Assembly (NCBI GenBank): GCA_033439255.1
Contig: CM065880.1
Span: 2,852,001-2,916,000, forward strand
Direction: 5' to 3'
Origin: Hericium rajendrae
Lineage: Eukaryota > Basidiomycota > Agaricomycetes > Russulales > Hericiaceae
Length of the DNA stretch: 64,000 nucleotides
Position 1 is the first letter of the stretch. Each line of letters starts with the position of its first letter. This document shows, piece after piece, positions 1 through 11,993 of the stretch. The translations under genes and the position numbers were made by a program. The notes beneath the pieces were generated by a model. It did no database searches and was not told where the DNA came from. It saw nothing but the letters and a program-made list of their open reading frames with translations.

Positions 1-651
1 GCTTCGAGGGCGAGCTGAGCGGGCTGAAGGGGGTGCGTGCTTCCTGCGACAGCTTACTGTTGAGGGGATCTGACTGTCGGTGCAGTTCGACTCGCTGATG
101 CAGGCGTACAGCGGCATGAACGCGGAGGAGGCAGATGCGTACCGCGAATACGTGCAGGCGACGGGGGGCGACGTGTCTGCACTGCCTCCATACCGCGCGA
201 CGCCCATGCAGGCGCTCGACCATGCCGCGGGCTATCTCCTGGCATACGGCATCATCACCGCCCTGTCCAAAACCATCACCGTGAGCCATCCCCACAAGAT
301 GTTCTCTGCTTGCGATACTGACTCTGCGTCTAGGAAGGCGGCAGCTGGGAAGTGAACGTCTCGCTCGCGAGCACGATGTACTGGCTGCGCTCATTACAGG
401 GCCTCGGGGCCGTTGAGGCCTTCAGCGAGGGCAAACCCATTCCGTCGCGCGACCTACCGTGGAGCCCCGAGCTTGAGGCGCTGACGATGGAGATTGAGGA
501 GGCGGTCCCTGATGGCGCGAAAGGGCCGCCAAGACGCATGCGCGTAGTGCGGCATGCGGCGACGCTGTCAGGGACGCCGGTGAAGGAGGGAAAGGCGCCG
601 ATGCGCTTGGATGCGAACCGGCCGGAGTGGTTGCCCCGGGCGTCGCGATGA
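1..651 (+). CDS. CoA-transferase family III (CaiB/BaiF-like), C-terminal part
   Basis: The 3' part of a gene that begins outside the window. Exons 3-32 (frame starts at base 3), 86-280 and 334-651 are joined by two 53-bp GT-AG introns, phase 0 at both junctions, ending in TGA. The product contains FDSLMQAYSGMN, a proline/tyrosine-rich loop, ALDHAAGYLLAYGI and EGGSWEVNVSLASTMYWLRS, an arrangement typical of the C-terminal half of fungal CaiB/BaiF (alpha-methylacyl-CoA racemase/formyl-CoA transferase) proteins. Such enzymes move CoA between carboxylic acids. The catalytic aspartate and the N-terminal half lie upstream, so the substrate cannot be judged. The family call rests on recognised motifs. 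Confidence 0.8.
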
Positions 652-974
652 GCTCGAGCTCGAGGACTCCCTGCTAGTTAGATTTCGTTTCATGGACGCA
701 TGGACGTTGTATGTATGATACCTAGACATTTTTGTGAACATTTATGTCGCATTTTCGGAACATCACAATGCCGTGGGGGTTATGAAGTGGGATTCTTGCA
801 AGAGCTGCGCGACCGCCGGTGACTGTAGTACCCGGAGGGCGCCTATTTCGGGCGCTAGACTGCTCGACTTTACCCCACACTTGACTTCGGCCGACGTCGA
901 CTCTACAGCTCCTTCAAGTACTCTTGGTTCCTACGTAGCTCTACAGAACAAGTGAAGGCCAGTCCATTGCAACG
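652..974. other. intergenic, no gene seen
   Basis: Short spacer between the CoA-transferase stop and the ETF beta start, both on the plus strand. It should hold the 3' UTR of the first and the promoter of the second. No TATA box or gene was recognised. Confidence 0.5.
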
Positions 975-2103
975 ATGAGACCCACCGCAGCGCGTTTGCT
1001 TAACATCCTGGTGCCCGTGAAGCGGTAGGCACCCCACGAAGTGCTGTATCGTATAGTCTACTCATTTATTTGTGGTTTTTATGACAGGTGCGTGGACTAT
1101 GCAGTCAAGATTCGTGTCAACCCGCAACAGACGGGCATTGACACCAACGTCAAGCACTCCATGGTGAGCGCGCCCCGCCTTTCCCCAACACCTGCTCACC
1201 CACCCGCCCCCAGAACCCCTTCGACGAGATCGGTACGTGTACCCCCTCCGCATCGCACGCGCGACGCAACCGACACTAACACCCCCCAGCCGTCGAAGAA
1301 GCCGTCCGCCTGCGCGAGCGCCTGAAGGACGCCGTCAAGTCCATAAAGGTCGTCACCATCGGCCCGCCCAAAGCCTCCGAGACGCTGCGCACCGCGCTCG
1401 CAATGGGCGCCGACGCCGCCATCCACATCGAGCTGCCCGACGCCGCGCCCAGCCCCGAGCCGCTCGGCGTCGCGCGCGCGCTGCGCGCCGTCATCGAGCG
1501 CCAGAAGACGGCGGGCGGCGTGGATCTGGTGATCATGGGCAAGCAGGCGATCGACGACGACCTCGGGCAGACGGGGCAGATGCTTGCGGCGATGATGGGC
1601 TGGGGGCAGGCGGCGCAGGCGAGCAAGGTCGAGGTGGACGTCGCGGGGAAGGCGGTGAGCGTTACGACGGAGATTGATGGCGGGTCGGAGGAGCTGCGGT
1701 GTCGGTTGCCGCTGGTCATCACTACGGATCTGCGGTGCGTTCCTTATTCTGCGTGTGGGGTTTTCTAGACTTATGCAGTGTTGATATGACAGGCTGAATG
1801 GTGAGGGATTTGTTTTATGGTGGAGGTTGATCTGACTATTTTGCAGAGCCGCGATACGCGTCCCTGCCCAATATCATGAAGGCGAAGAAAAAGCCCATTG
1901 AGAAGCTCACTCCTGTAGACCTCGGTGTCGACCTCACACCCATACTCGAGACCATCAAAGTCACAGAACCGGCCAAGCGCGTCGGCGGAGGAAAGGTTCG
2001 TGGAGTGCATGAATTTATCCCATAGCCAAGCTCACGCACCTTTCAGGTCGAAAATGTGGACGAGCTCGTCGCGAAGCTCAAGGAAGCAGGCTTCACTGCG
2101 TAG
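975..2103 (+). CDS. ETFB: electron transfer flavoprotein beta subunit
   Basis: Seven exons: 975-1024, 1088-1163, 1214-1232, 1290-1734, 1793-1800, 1847-1995, 2047-2103, giving 267 aa, the usual length for ETF beta. The protein aligns from end to end in memory with eukaryotic ETFB: ILVPVKRCVDYAVKIRV at the start, VKHSMNPFDEIAVEEAVRL, LRTALAMGADAAIHIE, VIMGKQAIDDDLGQTGQM, then the family signature region TDLRLNEPRYASLPNIMKAK and VDLGVDLTP. With ETF alpha it carries electrons from mitochondrial acyl-CoA dehydrogenases to ETF-ubiquinone oxidoreductase in the matrix. Exon 5 is a micro-exon of only 8 nt (codes most of LNE) and exon 3 is 19 nt; both are needed to restore conserved residues, so I trust them. 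The start Met lies 11 codons before the conserved VPVKR. Confidence 0.93.
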
Positions 2104-2529
2104 TTTACCTCACTTCGCATTATCCACATTCGCATAAGCGTACGGTGCTAGTCAAAGAAGCGGAAACTTCATTCTGGACATACTTTTACATAGTACAACG
2201 GAGTAGACAAGCCGAGACCAGTCTATAGCGAATGCGACACGAGTGACCAGAGTGATTAACGAAAAGAGACCAGAAGCTGAATTCATCCGACAATGTGCGT
2301 CAGATGAAACGATAGAGGAGAAGTACGGTAGAGCAAGCGAACAGCGAGTGCACTAACAATTGAACGAGGGATGGAGCGTGCGATTTGGCGATGCGAGTAA
2401 CAAGAATACAAAAAGCTAGTGAGTATGGATGAGTCGAGTCTTCAAAAGTTGGAACAGAGCGGTAGGTAGGTGTCCATGTAGATGGCAAAAATTGATACAA
2501 GTATTTTATACTCAAGGTGAGCATGGTGA
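2104..2529. other. convergent 3' spacer
   Basis: Lies between the tail-to-tail ETFB and RING genes and holds both 3' UTRs. No coding signal seen. Confidence 0.5.
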
Positions 2530-5500
2530 TCAGACAGCCGTCGCAACGCCCTGTAAAGATTCTCGTTTAGCAATGCGACGAGTTGGCGGAAGGAATGAAG
2601 CGCACCTGTGATCGACATGCAGGACAGTTGTTGCGTCCTGTCTCGAGCCATTGGTCGACGCATCCCTTGTGGAACCCATGTCGACACGTCAAGAGTCGGA
2701 GCTCGTCTTCCGGCACGTAGTCCTCCAAGCAGATTAGACACTACACACATCTCGTCAGCCGAGGCACTACACTACGAATGACAATCAATAACTCACCCTG
2801 TCGACGCAGTTCGAAGACACGCGATTGTCCTTCTCATACTCTGCCAGATCAGAAGCATGGAAGACTTCGAGCCCTGACTTTGCGATCTCCTCTTTCGTCA
2901 CGGTCGGCGGCTTCACCTGCCCAAGCAGCTCCGCGAGCTCCCACAGCGCCTCGAACGAGCCCAGGGGATCATTACCCGTGACCAGATGATGGTTGGGCGG
3001 ATAATAACCTAAAAAAAGGAAAAGACACATCAGTATTTGAGAACCATGCGAGGGATAAGCACACAGACCTCCGATGACATAGATGAAGAACGTCGTAGAC
3101 CCACTGCCGTCCGCCGTCCTCGACCCATCCGAAGCACCGCTCCGCCGCCCAGGCCTCAACCCGCGAATCGCCTCCGCCGCGCGCGAGCGCCACGGCCGAC
3201 CCCGCGGCGTCCCCGGCCGCCCGCCCGACACATCGTTCTCCTGCGCATCCATGCCGTCCTCCGCAAGGCTCGCGGCGTTGCTGCCCGCCTCTGGCTCAGT
3301 ATCGTCCTGCTCTGGCCCGGTTTGTCGTGCCTGTGGGAAATTGCGGCCGGCGACTGACTGCAGACCGACGACGATGACGGGGACGATGACGTTGTCCGCT
3401 GGAGCGTCAGCGGTCGCAGAGGTACTTGTAGCCGTGTCCGCGGTGGTTGGCGTAGTTGGCTCTGCAGCGGTGTCTAGTTGTGGGGGCGTGGTCAAGGGTG
3501 CTGTACTTGGGGAGACGAAAGAAGCAGGAGCACCTGTGCGTGGTGCTAATGGAGACGCGGGCGCGTGGCCGGGAGGTGCTGTCATGGGTGGGAAGCGGTA
3601 CATTCTCCACCAGTTGATGTCACTGCCCCGGCGCTGGGCGCCGGATGTCGCGCGTGGTGGAAGCTCGTGCGTACCAGCCGGCTCAGACGGAGAAGGTCCG
3701 CTCGCCGGTACGGGAGTAGCTTCGTCATCGTCGGGGCCGGGCAAACCGGTATCTGAGAGGATTTCTTCATCGTCGTCCTCATCCTCCGAATCAGAGTTGG
3801 AGACGTCTTCCAGGGAGGGCATACTGCCATGCGACCGAGTGGCTGGAAGATCGGTAGGCGAAACAGCAGGAGGACCGCCCGCAATCGCCGTCTCGTCTTC
3901 CTCGAAAAGGTCCTCCACAGGTACAGGCCAAGGAAGCAAGTCCGCTGGATCCTCACTCGCAGGAGAGGGCGCATTCAGTTCCGAGCGTGGACCCTCCGCC
4001 AAAGTGCGCCTGAGATCGACCTGAAGGTCCATCAAGAATCGCTCAAAGCTGTTTTCCGCAGGAAGAGGCTGATTCGGGTCTGGGTTTCCAGTCAAGAGCG
4101 CCAAGTTCTGCGGCCACGGCTGGATAGTCAAGGGATCTGAGCTCCCGGAGTTGCCAGAGGGCGGGCTGTTGTCCGCGGGAGGAGAGCTATCCTGATTGTC
4201 AAGCCCCATGCCCAGATGGAACGCCCTCGCCATCTCGGCGAGCAGCTGCGCTCGTGGATCTGCACTGCTCGAGGGTGCAGTTGAAGGCGTGGAGGACGCA
4301 GGGCTCGCAGCGTTCGCCGTGCCGCGGCCCGCATTCAGGCCGAGGCGATCCCGAATGTTTCCCCATGCATTGCGCACCCGGTTCCCGTTCCGGTTCGAGG
4401 ATTGCAGGCCGGGGGCACCGCCTAGACCATCTAACCCAACCGAAGGAGGCGCGGACGATGGAAGGGCCGCCGAGCCTGGTGCTGCGAGACCCGAGCCAAA
4501 GAGAGGGTCAGACGTGCCGGAGACTAGTGAGGCAGCCGTTGCTGCTGTGGCCACGCTGAAGTCGCAAGGTCAGCGATACATTCTTCATTCAGATAAAAGA
4601 TGTAATAAACATACCTGAGCAATGTTCCGAGAACATCGATGCTGCTGGGAGATAGACTGCTGTTGCCGCGATTGTTGTTTTGCGGCTCTGAGGGACGGTC
4701 TGCGGAGGCTTCGTCTGCGAGGCCGTCGCCGCCCGTAGCACTGGTAGCGCTCGTCGAACTTCGCGCAGACGCCTCGGCGGCAGAGTCCGAGACGCCTGAG
4801 GACGGCGAGGTTCTGTCTGGCGAGACGTATGACGATCGCCGCGACGCCATTGGGCCGGGGTTGATCGATGAAAGGCGCCTGTTTCTGCCGTTTGCAGGCG
4901 CGGAGGGACGGGCAGGAAGGGGAGTGGAGCTCGAGGGAGGAGGCGAGTGGGCGGCCGACACATCTGTTGTGTGGACGACACCTTGGACGACGACTAATGT
5001 ACCTGCAGGGGGAAGCGGCGATCGGCGGGCGATGCTTGCGACGCGGGCTCGACGGGCGGTCGTGGTGGATCCGACGGAGGGGACGACGGCGGTGGTGGTG
5101 GCGTGCTCTCCCGGTGCGGTTCTGCAGAGTCATCAGGAGATTCTTTGGCGGCATCTTCGGAATTCCCAAGGAAGTCGCGGACGGAGGATGATACCTCCTC
5201 ATTGGGTGCGTCAGCGTTGGGAGTACTTGATGTCCTGTCGACACCAGACCCACTCGACGCTGATTCTGCTAGCGTATCATGTGTGGGCTCGGGCATAGTC
5301 CGCTCCTTACCTTTCCCTACATCGGAAGAGGCAGGGGGTGACCTCGAGTTGGCCTCTGCGTCCTGCTCTGCCTGAGCCTCAGGGACTATCTGCGTGATCG
5401 GAGTCTCCTCTCTCCGTTGCCTCTCCCACTCGGCTTCGATGACCTCTGGCTCCTTCTTCCTTCTTGATAATCGCCACGGACGCCGAGACGTCGAGGCATC

Positions 5501-5749
5501 GGACGCGGTGTGCGGTCTCACGCGCTCCTGCGCACCAGTTTGAACGACGTCCTTCGTGTCAAGCGACTGTCGCCGTCCTAGAGTATGAATAATGCTGCGT
5601 CGGGCAGCTGAACGTATGCTGCGGCGATTTGTGTTTGCAGACGGTTGTTGCGGGGTACGGGGAGATGGACTGGCGCTGTTTGACGTCGAAGGCCCAGCGG
5701 CATTCGAGTTGTTGCCCTCTCGCGACGATCGAGACGTGCTTTGGCCCAT
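2530..5749 (-). CDS. large RING-H2 protein, probable E3 ubiquitin ligase
   Basis: Minus-strand exons, 3' to 5': 2530-2550, 2606-2740, 2797-3008, 3069-4555, one starting at 4615, and 5003-5749. The junction between the last two (about 4880-5003) is unresolved: the obvious donor after 5003 is phase 0, but the nearby acceptors do not restore the downstream frame, so a non-canonical intron or a missed exon is likely. The product is roughly 970 aa, mostly Ser/Pro/Asp-rich and predicted disordered. Its C-terminus carries CLICLEDYVPEDELRLLTC, then CRHGFH, HKGC and NNCPACRSQ, a complete C3H2C3 RING-H2 finger split by an intron right before its first cysteine. The start MGQSTS fits an N-myristoylation signal, which suggests membrane attachment. 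Function as a ubiquitin ligase is inferred from the RING only. Confidence 0.75.
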
Positions 5750-6659
5750 ATTGAACAAGTTCGAGCTCAAGATGTGAAGATGTGTAATCCTGCTCAAGAC
5801 CAGAATGTGTAGCCACAAAGACTGCCCGAGTACAGGGGAGAATGAAAGACGGAGTTTTGATGACTAAGACTAGCTCTGGATTGCGAGTGTGAACGAGAGG
5901 AAGTTGACGGTTGTTTAGCAGAGCTAGTTGCTGTACTTTCGGGGCTGGCGAGGTCGTGAGGGTATGTGGTGGGGAATGTGGTGGTGGGCGTCGAGGATGA
6001 AGGGGTGAAGCGCCACTGAAGCGCCAAGTGACGGACTTGTCTCTGCCGCCACTGTGGCTGTCCCACTGACATATCTCATTTCGACCGTCATCCCTCTCGG
6101 ACTGCCCATTGCCCATGCACACGGCGGACTACGAAAAACACTGTCTGCACGGTATCTACTAGCGCTCTGGGAATTCTGAAAAAGCGTTAAAACGGTATAT
6201 CGGGACTTCATCAACTTCGGCTCTAAATACAGGACCCAATATCCGACAAAGTAAGCCTGGCGCAGCATATCAGTCTCGCAGGGTCCGTATACGTGCCTCG
6301 ATGCTGCGATCCAGGCTGGAATCGTGAGGATTAGAGGGAGGAAGCGTGGACATATACGAGTGCGTGTGATTAGATCTCGAAGATGGGAAGACACCATTCT
6401 CGGTCATATTGCGTCTGCTGGTCCGAGGAGGAGCGCGTGGGTCGATTGATACTTTTCATCTAAGCGGGGGTTGTAGTGGTAGTCCTGAATCTGAGATAGT
6501 AAAACAAGGTGAGAAAGCAAAACCATGGCTACTTTCGTGTCCTTACCGTGAGCTGACTTGGGATTGGCGCATAACATATCGGGGTAAGCCTTGCAGACCT
6601 TGACAGCACTGATCAGTTAATCTGTCGAGCCAAGTCAACTTGAATGAGCTTTACCTTCC
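5750..6659. other. intergenic, no supported gene
   Basis: Spacer between two minus-strand genes: 3' UTR of the FIST gene and promoter of the RING gene. An open frame on the minus strand around 5924-6397 has no recognisable domain, intron signals or codon pattern that I would trust. Confidence 0.45.
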
Positions 6660-8179
6660 TCAATCCGACCACGCGAGGCGTGCGAGGCCTCCTGGAGCGG
6701 TGCACTTCCACGTAGGTTCCGCGATGCCATCCTCACATCGACTCAAAAGGAAGCCGTTCTCACTAGAAGCCACGAATGTGCCTTCGATCACCTGGACCTC
6801 GTCGCTGCCTGGCTGCGGCACAGCAGTCACTGGATAGTCCATGGACGACGCTATGAAGGTCATGGATTTGTGACCGTCTTGCGGCTCCAGGTAGGACTTC
6901 GGCACGTCGATAGCGCCGGGCGCCGGGCCATGGAAGAGCTGGGGGAGGTGTTAGAGGAAAATATATCTGATGCCTGCACACCGCACCTGTACGATGGCGC
7001 CTGTCGCAGGAGCAACTTCAGAATCTAGAGCGATAGTGCCGCGCGAAGGGTCGCCCGACATTATGTGGTAGACCTGCGCTGGCTAAGCGAGTCCAAGTTA
7101 GAATTCCGGTTCCATTCCGTTCTGCTCAGCCTTACCGCGCCGTCTTGCATAACACCGATATAGAAATCGTGGTCCTTGGCAGAGTTTCCGTCTAGCCCGC
7201 TCTTCTGAATCGCGTCCAGCAGCAGTTGGGACGGATTTTTGTCATTTAGTTCTTGAACCAAGTTGCCCTCCGAACTAGAAATATGGCTTGAATCATGGAG
7301 CCAAGTCGTCTCCAGCAAAGTGCACGCACCGTGTCACTGTCAGATCGCCAGTGATTGCCCTAAGTCCAGGAAAAGCGGTGCTAGCAGATGGACGGGCGGG
7401 CGAGGATAATGCCACTCCAACGGCTCCAGACGAGTACGACGAGCCATTATGGAACAGTGTGAAGGGCCTTCCAGTCACGAATGGCGTAGACGACGCGACG
7501 AGGCCGAGCTTATCATGGCGGCAGCCCTGTCATCGTCGAAACACAACACAGAGCATCTCGAGCACTGACTTTCGTAGCATGCGGGAACGCGCCCAGCGCG
7601 CTCAGGAATCCCTGAGGCGCGTTGTCCGTGAGGCTGATGATTGAATGAACTGCATCTTTGCGGCTGCATGAAGAGACTAACTGGTTAATTACATAGAACA
7701 TGTCTGGTCCTCGTCACTCACCTTATACCCTCAAGTTCCTTCGGAAGCTCGTACTGCCCCGCACTGCGATTCCATATATCCTCCCATTCTATACTATCTG
7801 ACAAGCCACTCTGAGCTCCCGGCGCCTGCACATTGCTCATCCTGGCCCCGGGCGATCTGCCAACCTGCGTATCCGACCTACCGGGTATCTCGCTTCTGAA
7901 CACCCGCGACGAGCTCGCGTCGAAGAACGCCATGGAGCTCACGATGAGGCCCTGCATAGCTGGGCTTGGAATCTCGGATGAAAGGCATCCGACGCTGTCC
8001 TTTGCAGACAGGTTGTTCAGGTCATCGAGCAGCGCTGAGGCCAGGTTTTCGTCGTGGTGGAAGGCATTGGTGGAGAGGGTCCAGAGTACTGGGTGTGCAG
8101 AGAGGCTTTTTGGCAGACGCTGAAGGTAGCGTGATATGGCCGCTGGGCTGCGTGCTAGGAGCGTGTTTGCGAACAACAT
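6660..8179 (-). CDS. FIST-domain protein (FIST N and FIST C)
   Basis: Six exons, 3' to 5': 6660-6938, 6987-7082, 7136-7274, 7330-7526, 7570-7663, 7722-8179, total 420 aa; all phases agree. The N-terminal part (ANTLLARSPAAISRYL, PVLWTLSTNAF, SVGCLSSEIP) matches the fungal FIST N domain; the C-terminal part (SSTPFVTGRPFTLFHNG, GAVGVALSS, VYHIMSGDPSRGTIAL, LFHGP) matches FIST C. FIST domains are proposed small-ligand sensor domains and in animals occur in the F-box protein FBXO22; no F-box is visible here. The acceptor at 7083 could instead lie 9 nt further on (in frame). Start chosen at the first Met upstream of the conserved domain; a further upstream exon is possible. Confidence 0.8.
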
Positions 8180-9095
8180 GCAAGGGCAATATCGAGGTCA
8201 GCGTCGCTGTGAAGTTGGCAAAGAAGATGGTAGAGTCGCCGACGCGTGCAGTTCTCAGTTCGGCGTCATCTCGACAAGTTGTCAATAACGCGATGTGGTC
8301 ACAAAGCATAACGCTCGCCCCTCCATACTCTTTCCACTTGACCATCATAGACTCATCCTGATATAACTTCGTCATACGCATGGTTTGAAGAGAGTATTAA
8401 CATTCTCCTCGCTTCCGCCAACATGTCATAGCATACGGTCATAATCTTCACGTCAATCTGCAATGCCATATGATTCTTCAAGTAAAATCAGCTCCTTCTG
8501 GTCCAATCCCGTTTCAAATGCGGAAAGGTCCTAATAGCATCTCAACGGTAAGCATCCTGATATTATTGCTCTAAAGTGGGGACAAGCCGATCTGACCGGC
8601 AATAGTAGGCGACTCCATCGAAGTCATTTCCGGTCTCATATCTTCTCATTCACCCTGGGAATGCTTCTGGAACGACTTCAAGTCCTCCCCAATATGACGC
8701 CTCCGTACTTCGGTACACCTTTTGCGAATAATGTGGCGGGACGTTCCAAACGGGAGAAGAGTTGCACATCCGGCCCGCCAAATTTCATTCATGATGCATT
8801 GATGCCCTAGTATGTCTTCGGCGGCCTCTACCACGTTTTCATTTGCCTTTATAGCGACCGTCATCCCCATGGGCGTGCCATTCATCTTGGCTAACACCAT
8901 CGTCAGCCTCACACGGATCCTCGTCATCCACATCTGAACTTAGCGTTCCCCTGAACTTCCCATGACGAATACCAGCACCTCGTAACGAGGGTCAGAACAC
9001 AGCACGCTCCGCTGAATTCTTCTCTCACACTGCAGATATATAAATCCCTCTGACCTACCAGGATCGACGGTCGCGCGGTCACACAGACATCAGCG
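8180..9095. other. divergent promoter region
   Basis: Lies between the FIST gene (minus) and the PEBP gene (plus). An uninterrupted minus-strand frame at 8646-8933 (95 codons) has no family I recognise and no start context of note; I leave it as unsupported. Confidence 0.4.
9034..9044 (+). promoter_or_regulatory. TATA box of the PEBP-like gene
   Basis: GATATATAAAT about 55 bp before the start codon of the secreted PEBP-like gene. The close spacing implies a short 5' UTR. Confidence 0.6.
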
Positions 9096-9935
9096 ATGAT
9101 TCCGTCCATTGTGCTCGTCCTTGCTTCAGTCGCCCACGCGTTCGCGGGCAGCCCTGGGGACACCAGTCTCGCTACAGTGCAGAGCGCCTTCGACACTGCG
9201 AATGTGCGTGTACCACACCTCTGGCATAGTCTTCCATTTTTCCAAGACGAGCTTTCATCGCCACCCCTTCTAGATACCTGCTGATGCCCAGTTGACATTT
9301 AACCCAACCACCCTCCTCGAAGTGACCTTCCCCGAGCCCGCCGCACCCGCCATCGACGTATCCGCAGGCGTCCAGCTCCCTCGAAACTGTCCGTCATACC
9401 CCCATACCTCCCCTAGCCCTCCCTGACCCACTCGATACCACAGCTACAGCCGGCCCTCCGACCTTCGGCATCCTCACCGCCGGCAGCACCGCCGATCCGG
9501 GCACGGGGCCCTTCGTCGTCGCGATGGTCGATCTCGACGCGCCCACGCCGCAGGACCCCACGAGCGCACAGATCCGCCATTTCCTCGGCGGCGACTTCTT
9601 CGCGGGCACAGCAGGCACGGATGGCGTCGCGCCGCTGACGAACTCGACGCCCGCGGTGTCGCAGTTCCTGCAGCCCACACCGCCTGCTGGGTCCGACCCG
9701 CACCGGTGAGTGCGACGGCTGCGAACTGCGTTTGAGTGGATGGTTGACTGGCGGACTGTTTAGATATGTGTTTTTGCTGTTCGCCCAGCCTGCGGGGTTT
9801 GATAACCAGACGTTCGTGACCCCGTCGACGTCGATCAGCAACTTCAACATCAGCCTGTTCGCGCAGGAGGTCGGCCTGGGCGATCCGCTCGGCGGGACGT
9901 TCATCCTCGTTGGACCCGACCCGACCGCAGCCTGA
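9096..9935 (+). CDS. secreted phosphatidylethanolamine-binding (PEBP) family protein
   Basis: Exons 9096-9203, 9274-9388, 9444-9705 and 9764-9935 give 218 aa. The first 18 or so residues (MIPSIVLVLASVAHAFAG) form a signal peptide. The fold signature is visible: FVVAMVDLDAPTPQDPTSAQ (the DPDxP-like ligand-site strand, here DLDAP), IRHFLGG and PPAGSDPHRYVFLLFAQP (the GxxxHRYxF motif). PEBP proteins bind phospholipid head groups or act as protease/kinase inhibitors; secreted fungal members are of unknown role. Several NxS/T sites fit extracellular glycosylation. It is preceded by a good TATA box. Confidence 0.85.
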
Positions 9936-10127
9936 ACGTCCGAACGAAGCCTATATCTTAGTCTTGTATGCCAGTCATCGAGGGAATGAATATTTCAGGT
10001 GCCATTAGGAAGGGGTTTCCGTTATCGGTGTACATACGAGACTGTACAATAGCTTTACGCCGTGGCTATGGTGAATAGGCTACAATAAGCAAGATATAAA
10101 TACGAACCACACAGCACGTATCCAAGG

Positions 10128-11361
10128 CTACGACGGGGGCAGCGCCGTCTCGTACGTGGACGAGTCGAACGACTTGCACAGCGCCTCGAACAGCTTCCGC
10201 GCGTCCTCGGCGCCGAACTCGCCGCACGCCATCGCGTTCGTGAGCGAGCGCAGCTTCACGCTGATCACGGGCACCTGGAGCACTTCGCGTGAGCCCGCGT
10301 CCAGGTCCGAAACGAGAGCGAAAGTGGGCGACGCACGTCTCCGAACAGGCGCACGAGCATCTTGCCGCAGTCCTGCACGTCCTTCTGGAACGCGGCGCCG
10401 CGTAGCGACGCGTCGGGTGGCAGACGCTGTGCGCGCGCGAAGTTGATGCGGTAGTAGCGCACGGGGTAGCGGCTGCGGTCGAACTTGTCGGTCGAGGAGT
10501 GGCCGATGTCCATCATGACGCCGCGCGGGTCGCCGAATGCGGAATGCACGACGCGCTGTTCGTGCAGGAATGCAAGACCCTGAGGCGCAGAGGAAGCGTG
10601 AGTTTAAAGGCTGATATGGAAAGGCGCGGTGGGATACCTCGAGCGTCTGCCGGACGTAGTCTACGACGTCATGAATCGTCTGGAACGGGGGCTGGTCGTA
10701 TTCGAATAGGCGTTCGAGGCACAGCACGGTCTCGTCTTCTCGCTGCGCAACATGCAGAAGACGCGGCGCGGGGTTCCACGGGTCCCGTCGGACTTCTTCT
10801 GCGTTGAGGTGCTGCAGGATCGACAGCTCGGTGCTGCCGGTGGGGACACTTCGGATGATCAGAGAGGGTATGTTCGGAGAAGACTCGTCGGGCTCGGGCT
10901 GTACGAAGACCTATGCTCAGACAGAACTGCGAGTCAGGTGGAGTCGCGAGGACACGAGAGTCGGGATGAACGGACCAGATCTTGTGGTTCTGCGTCTGTG
11001 TATTGCGCACGATATTCGTCCACTATCGCTTCAAAATCGCTGCAGACATATGTCTCGTCTCATACACCAAAACTCGAACTCAAACAACTCACACGAAGTA
11101 CGCTTGCGACGACGTCGACGAGGTTCCCGAGACCGGCATCTTGTACAGAGCGTGATTGCCCAAGAATTCCTCGCTTCTGGAGTCCAATGTTTCTAAATGC
11201 ACCATCCTCTGCAAGGGATGGCCGAATCCAATGTCATCGTCGTCTGCCTGAAATGCGTCGCTCGGGTCGCTCTCTGTGCTGGGCGTCTCATCTCCAGCAG
11301 AGCTCGACCCGTCCAATGACGCCGGCGAAGCAGAGCTGGCTGGCGAGCGCGACAACATCAT
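10128..11361 (-). CDS. protein kinase-like protein, probably a pseudokinase
   Basis: Five exons, 3' to 5': 10128-10274, 10337-10579, 10638-10910, 10976-11039, 11093-11361, giving 331 aa with consistent phases. The C-terminal two thirds resemble the basidiomycete kinase-like family: ELSILQHL, RLLHVAQREDETVLCLERLF, PPFQTIHDVVDYVRQTLEGL, FLHEQRVVHS, and YYRINFARA. At the catalytic loop the usual HRD reads HSA (residues 214-216) and the expected DFG-type motif reads INFA (247-250), so both catalytic aspartates are missing. No glycine-rich loop is evident. It is therefore likely inactive as a kinase. The N-terminal 75 residues are acidic and Ser-rich. The start is the first of two adjacent Met codons. 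Confidence 0.7.
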
Positions 11362-11993
11362 CTGGGGCTACGAAGCAGCAGACGGGCAGTGTCGTCATGG
11401 GGTGGAAAGGCAGAGAATATGAGGAATCGGGCTTGGACCGGCGCATGGCCTCTTATGTCGGTCTCCACCCGGACCCTAATATCGCTAACGCCCAAGGAAA
11501 TAAAATAGATCGGGCTGATGTCATGCGGGTCTCCAAAGCAAACCTACAGCCAAGCCGCTTCCAGCGAACTATTGATCATACATGACAGATTACGGCTGTA
11601 CATGTGCAGTGTCAGTCCTATTTTGTTCCACAGATAACGAAGAACATGGACAACTCTGGCAACTGAGGCACTTGCTTCACTGGAGCATGGTCGCGTACGC
11701 CGTGTTTTGGGTCCAATCGCCCAGAGATGACGAAGACCAAGATAAGATTAGACAAAATGGACGGCCTATGGACGGCCTGAAAATTTTCTGTGAGCCCGAG
11801 TGGTGGTCAGGTGAGGGAGGAACCGGAGCGTCGACGGCGGGGTGATGGCGACATGCAAATGAAAACATTGGGAGGAACAAATGATACGGAGGTCATGTGA
11901 TCGTGGAAATGGCATACCTTCTGTGGACGCCTGCTCCTCGTCGAAACTTTGCGGGCGCTTACTCAGTGCGTCCACCGCGTTCCTCCTGCCAGA
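11362..11993. other. divergent promoter region
   Basis: Between the pseudokinase (minus) and RRP6 (plus) starts. No further gene seen. Confidence 0.45.

Noticed and set aside
3083-4024. Long plus-strand frame opposite the RING gene
   Set aside because: Shadow of the serine-rich RING coding sequence; splicing and the RING finger fix the minus strand as coding.
5924-6397. Minus-strand frame of 157 codons upstream of the RING gene
   Set aside because: No family, composition not gene-like, overlaps the expected promoter.
8646-8933. Minus-strand frame of 95 codons between FIST and PEBP genes
   Set aside because: Readable but without any recognised homologue; sits in a divergent promoter.
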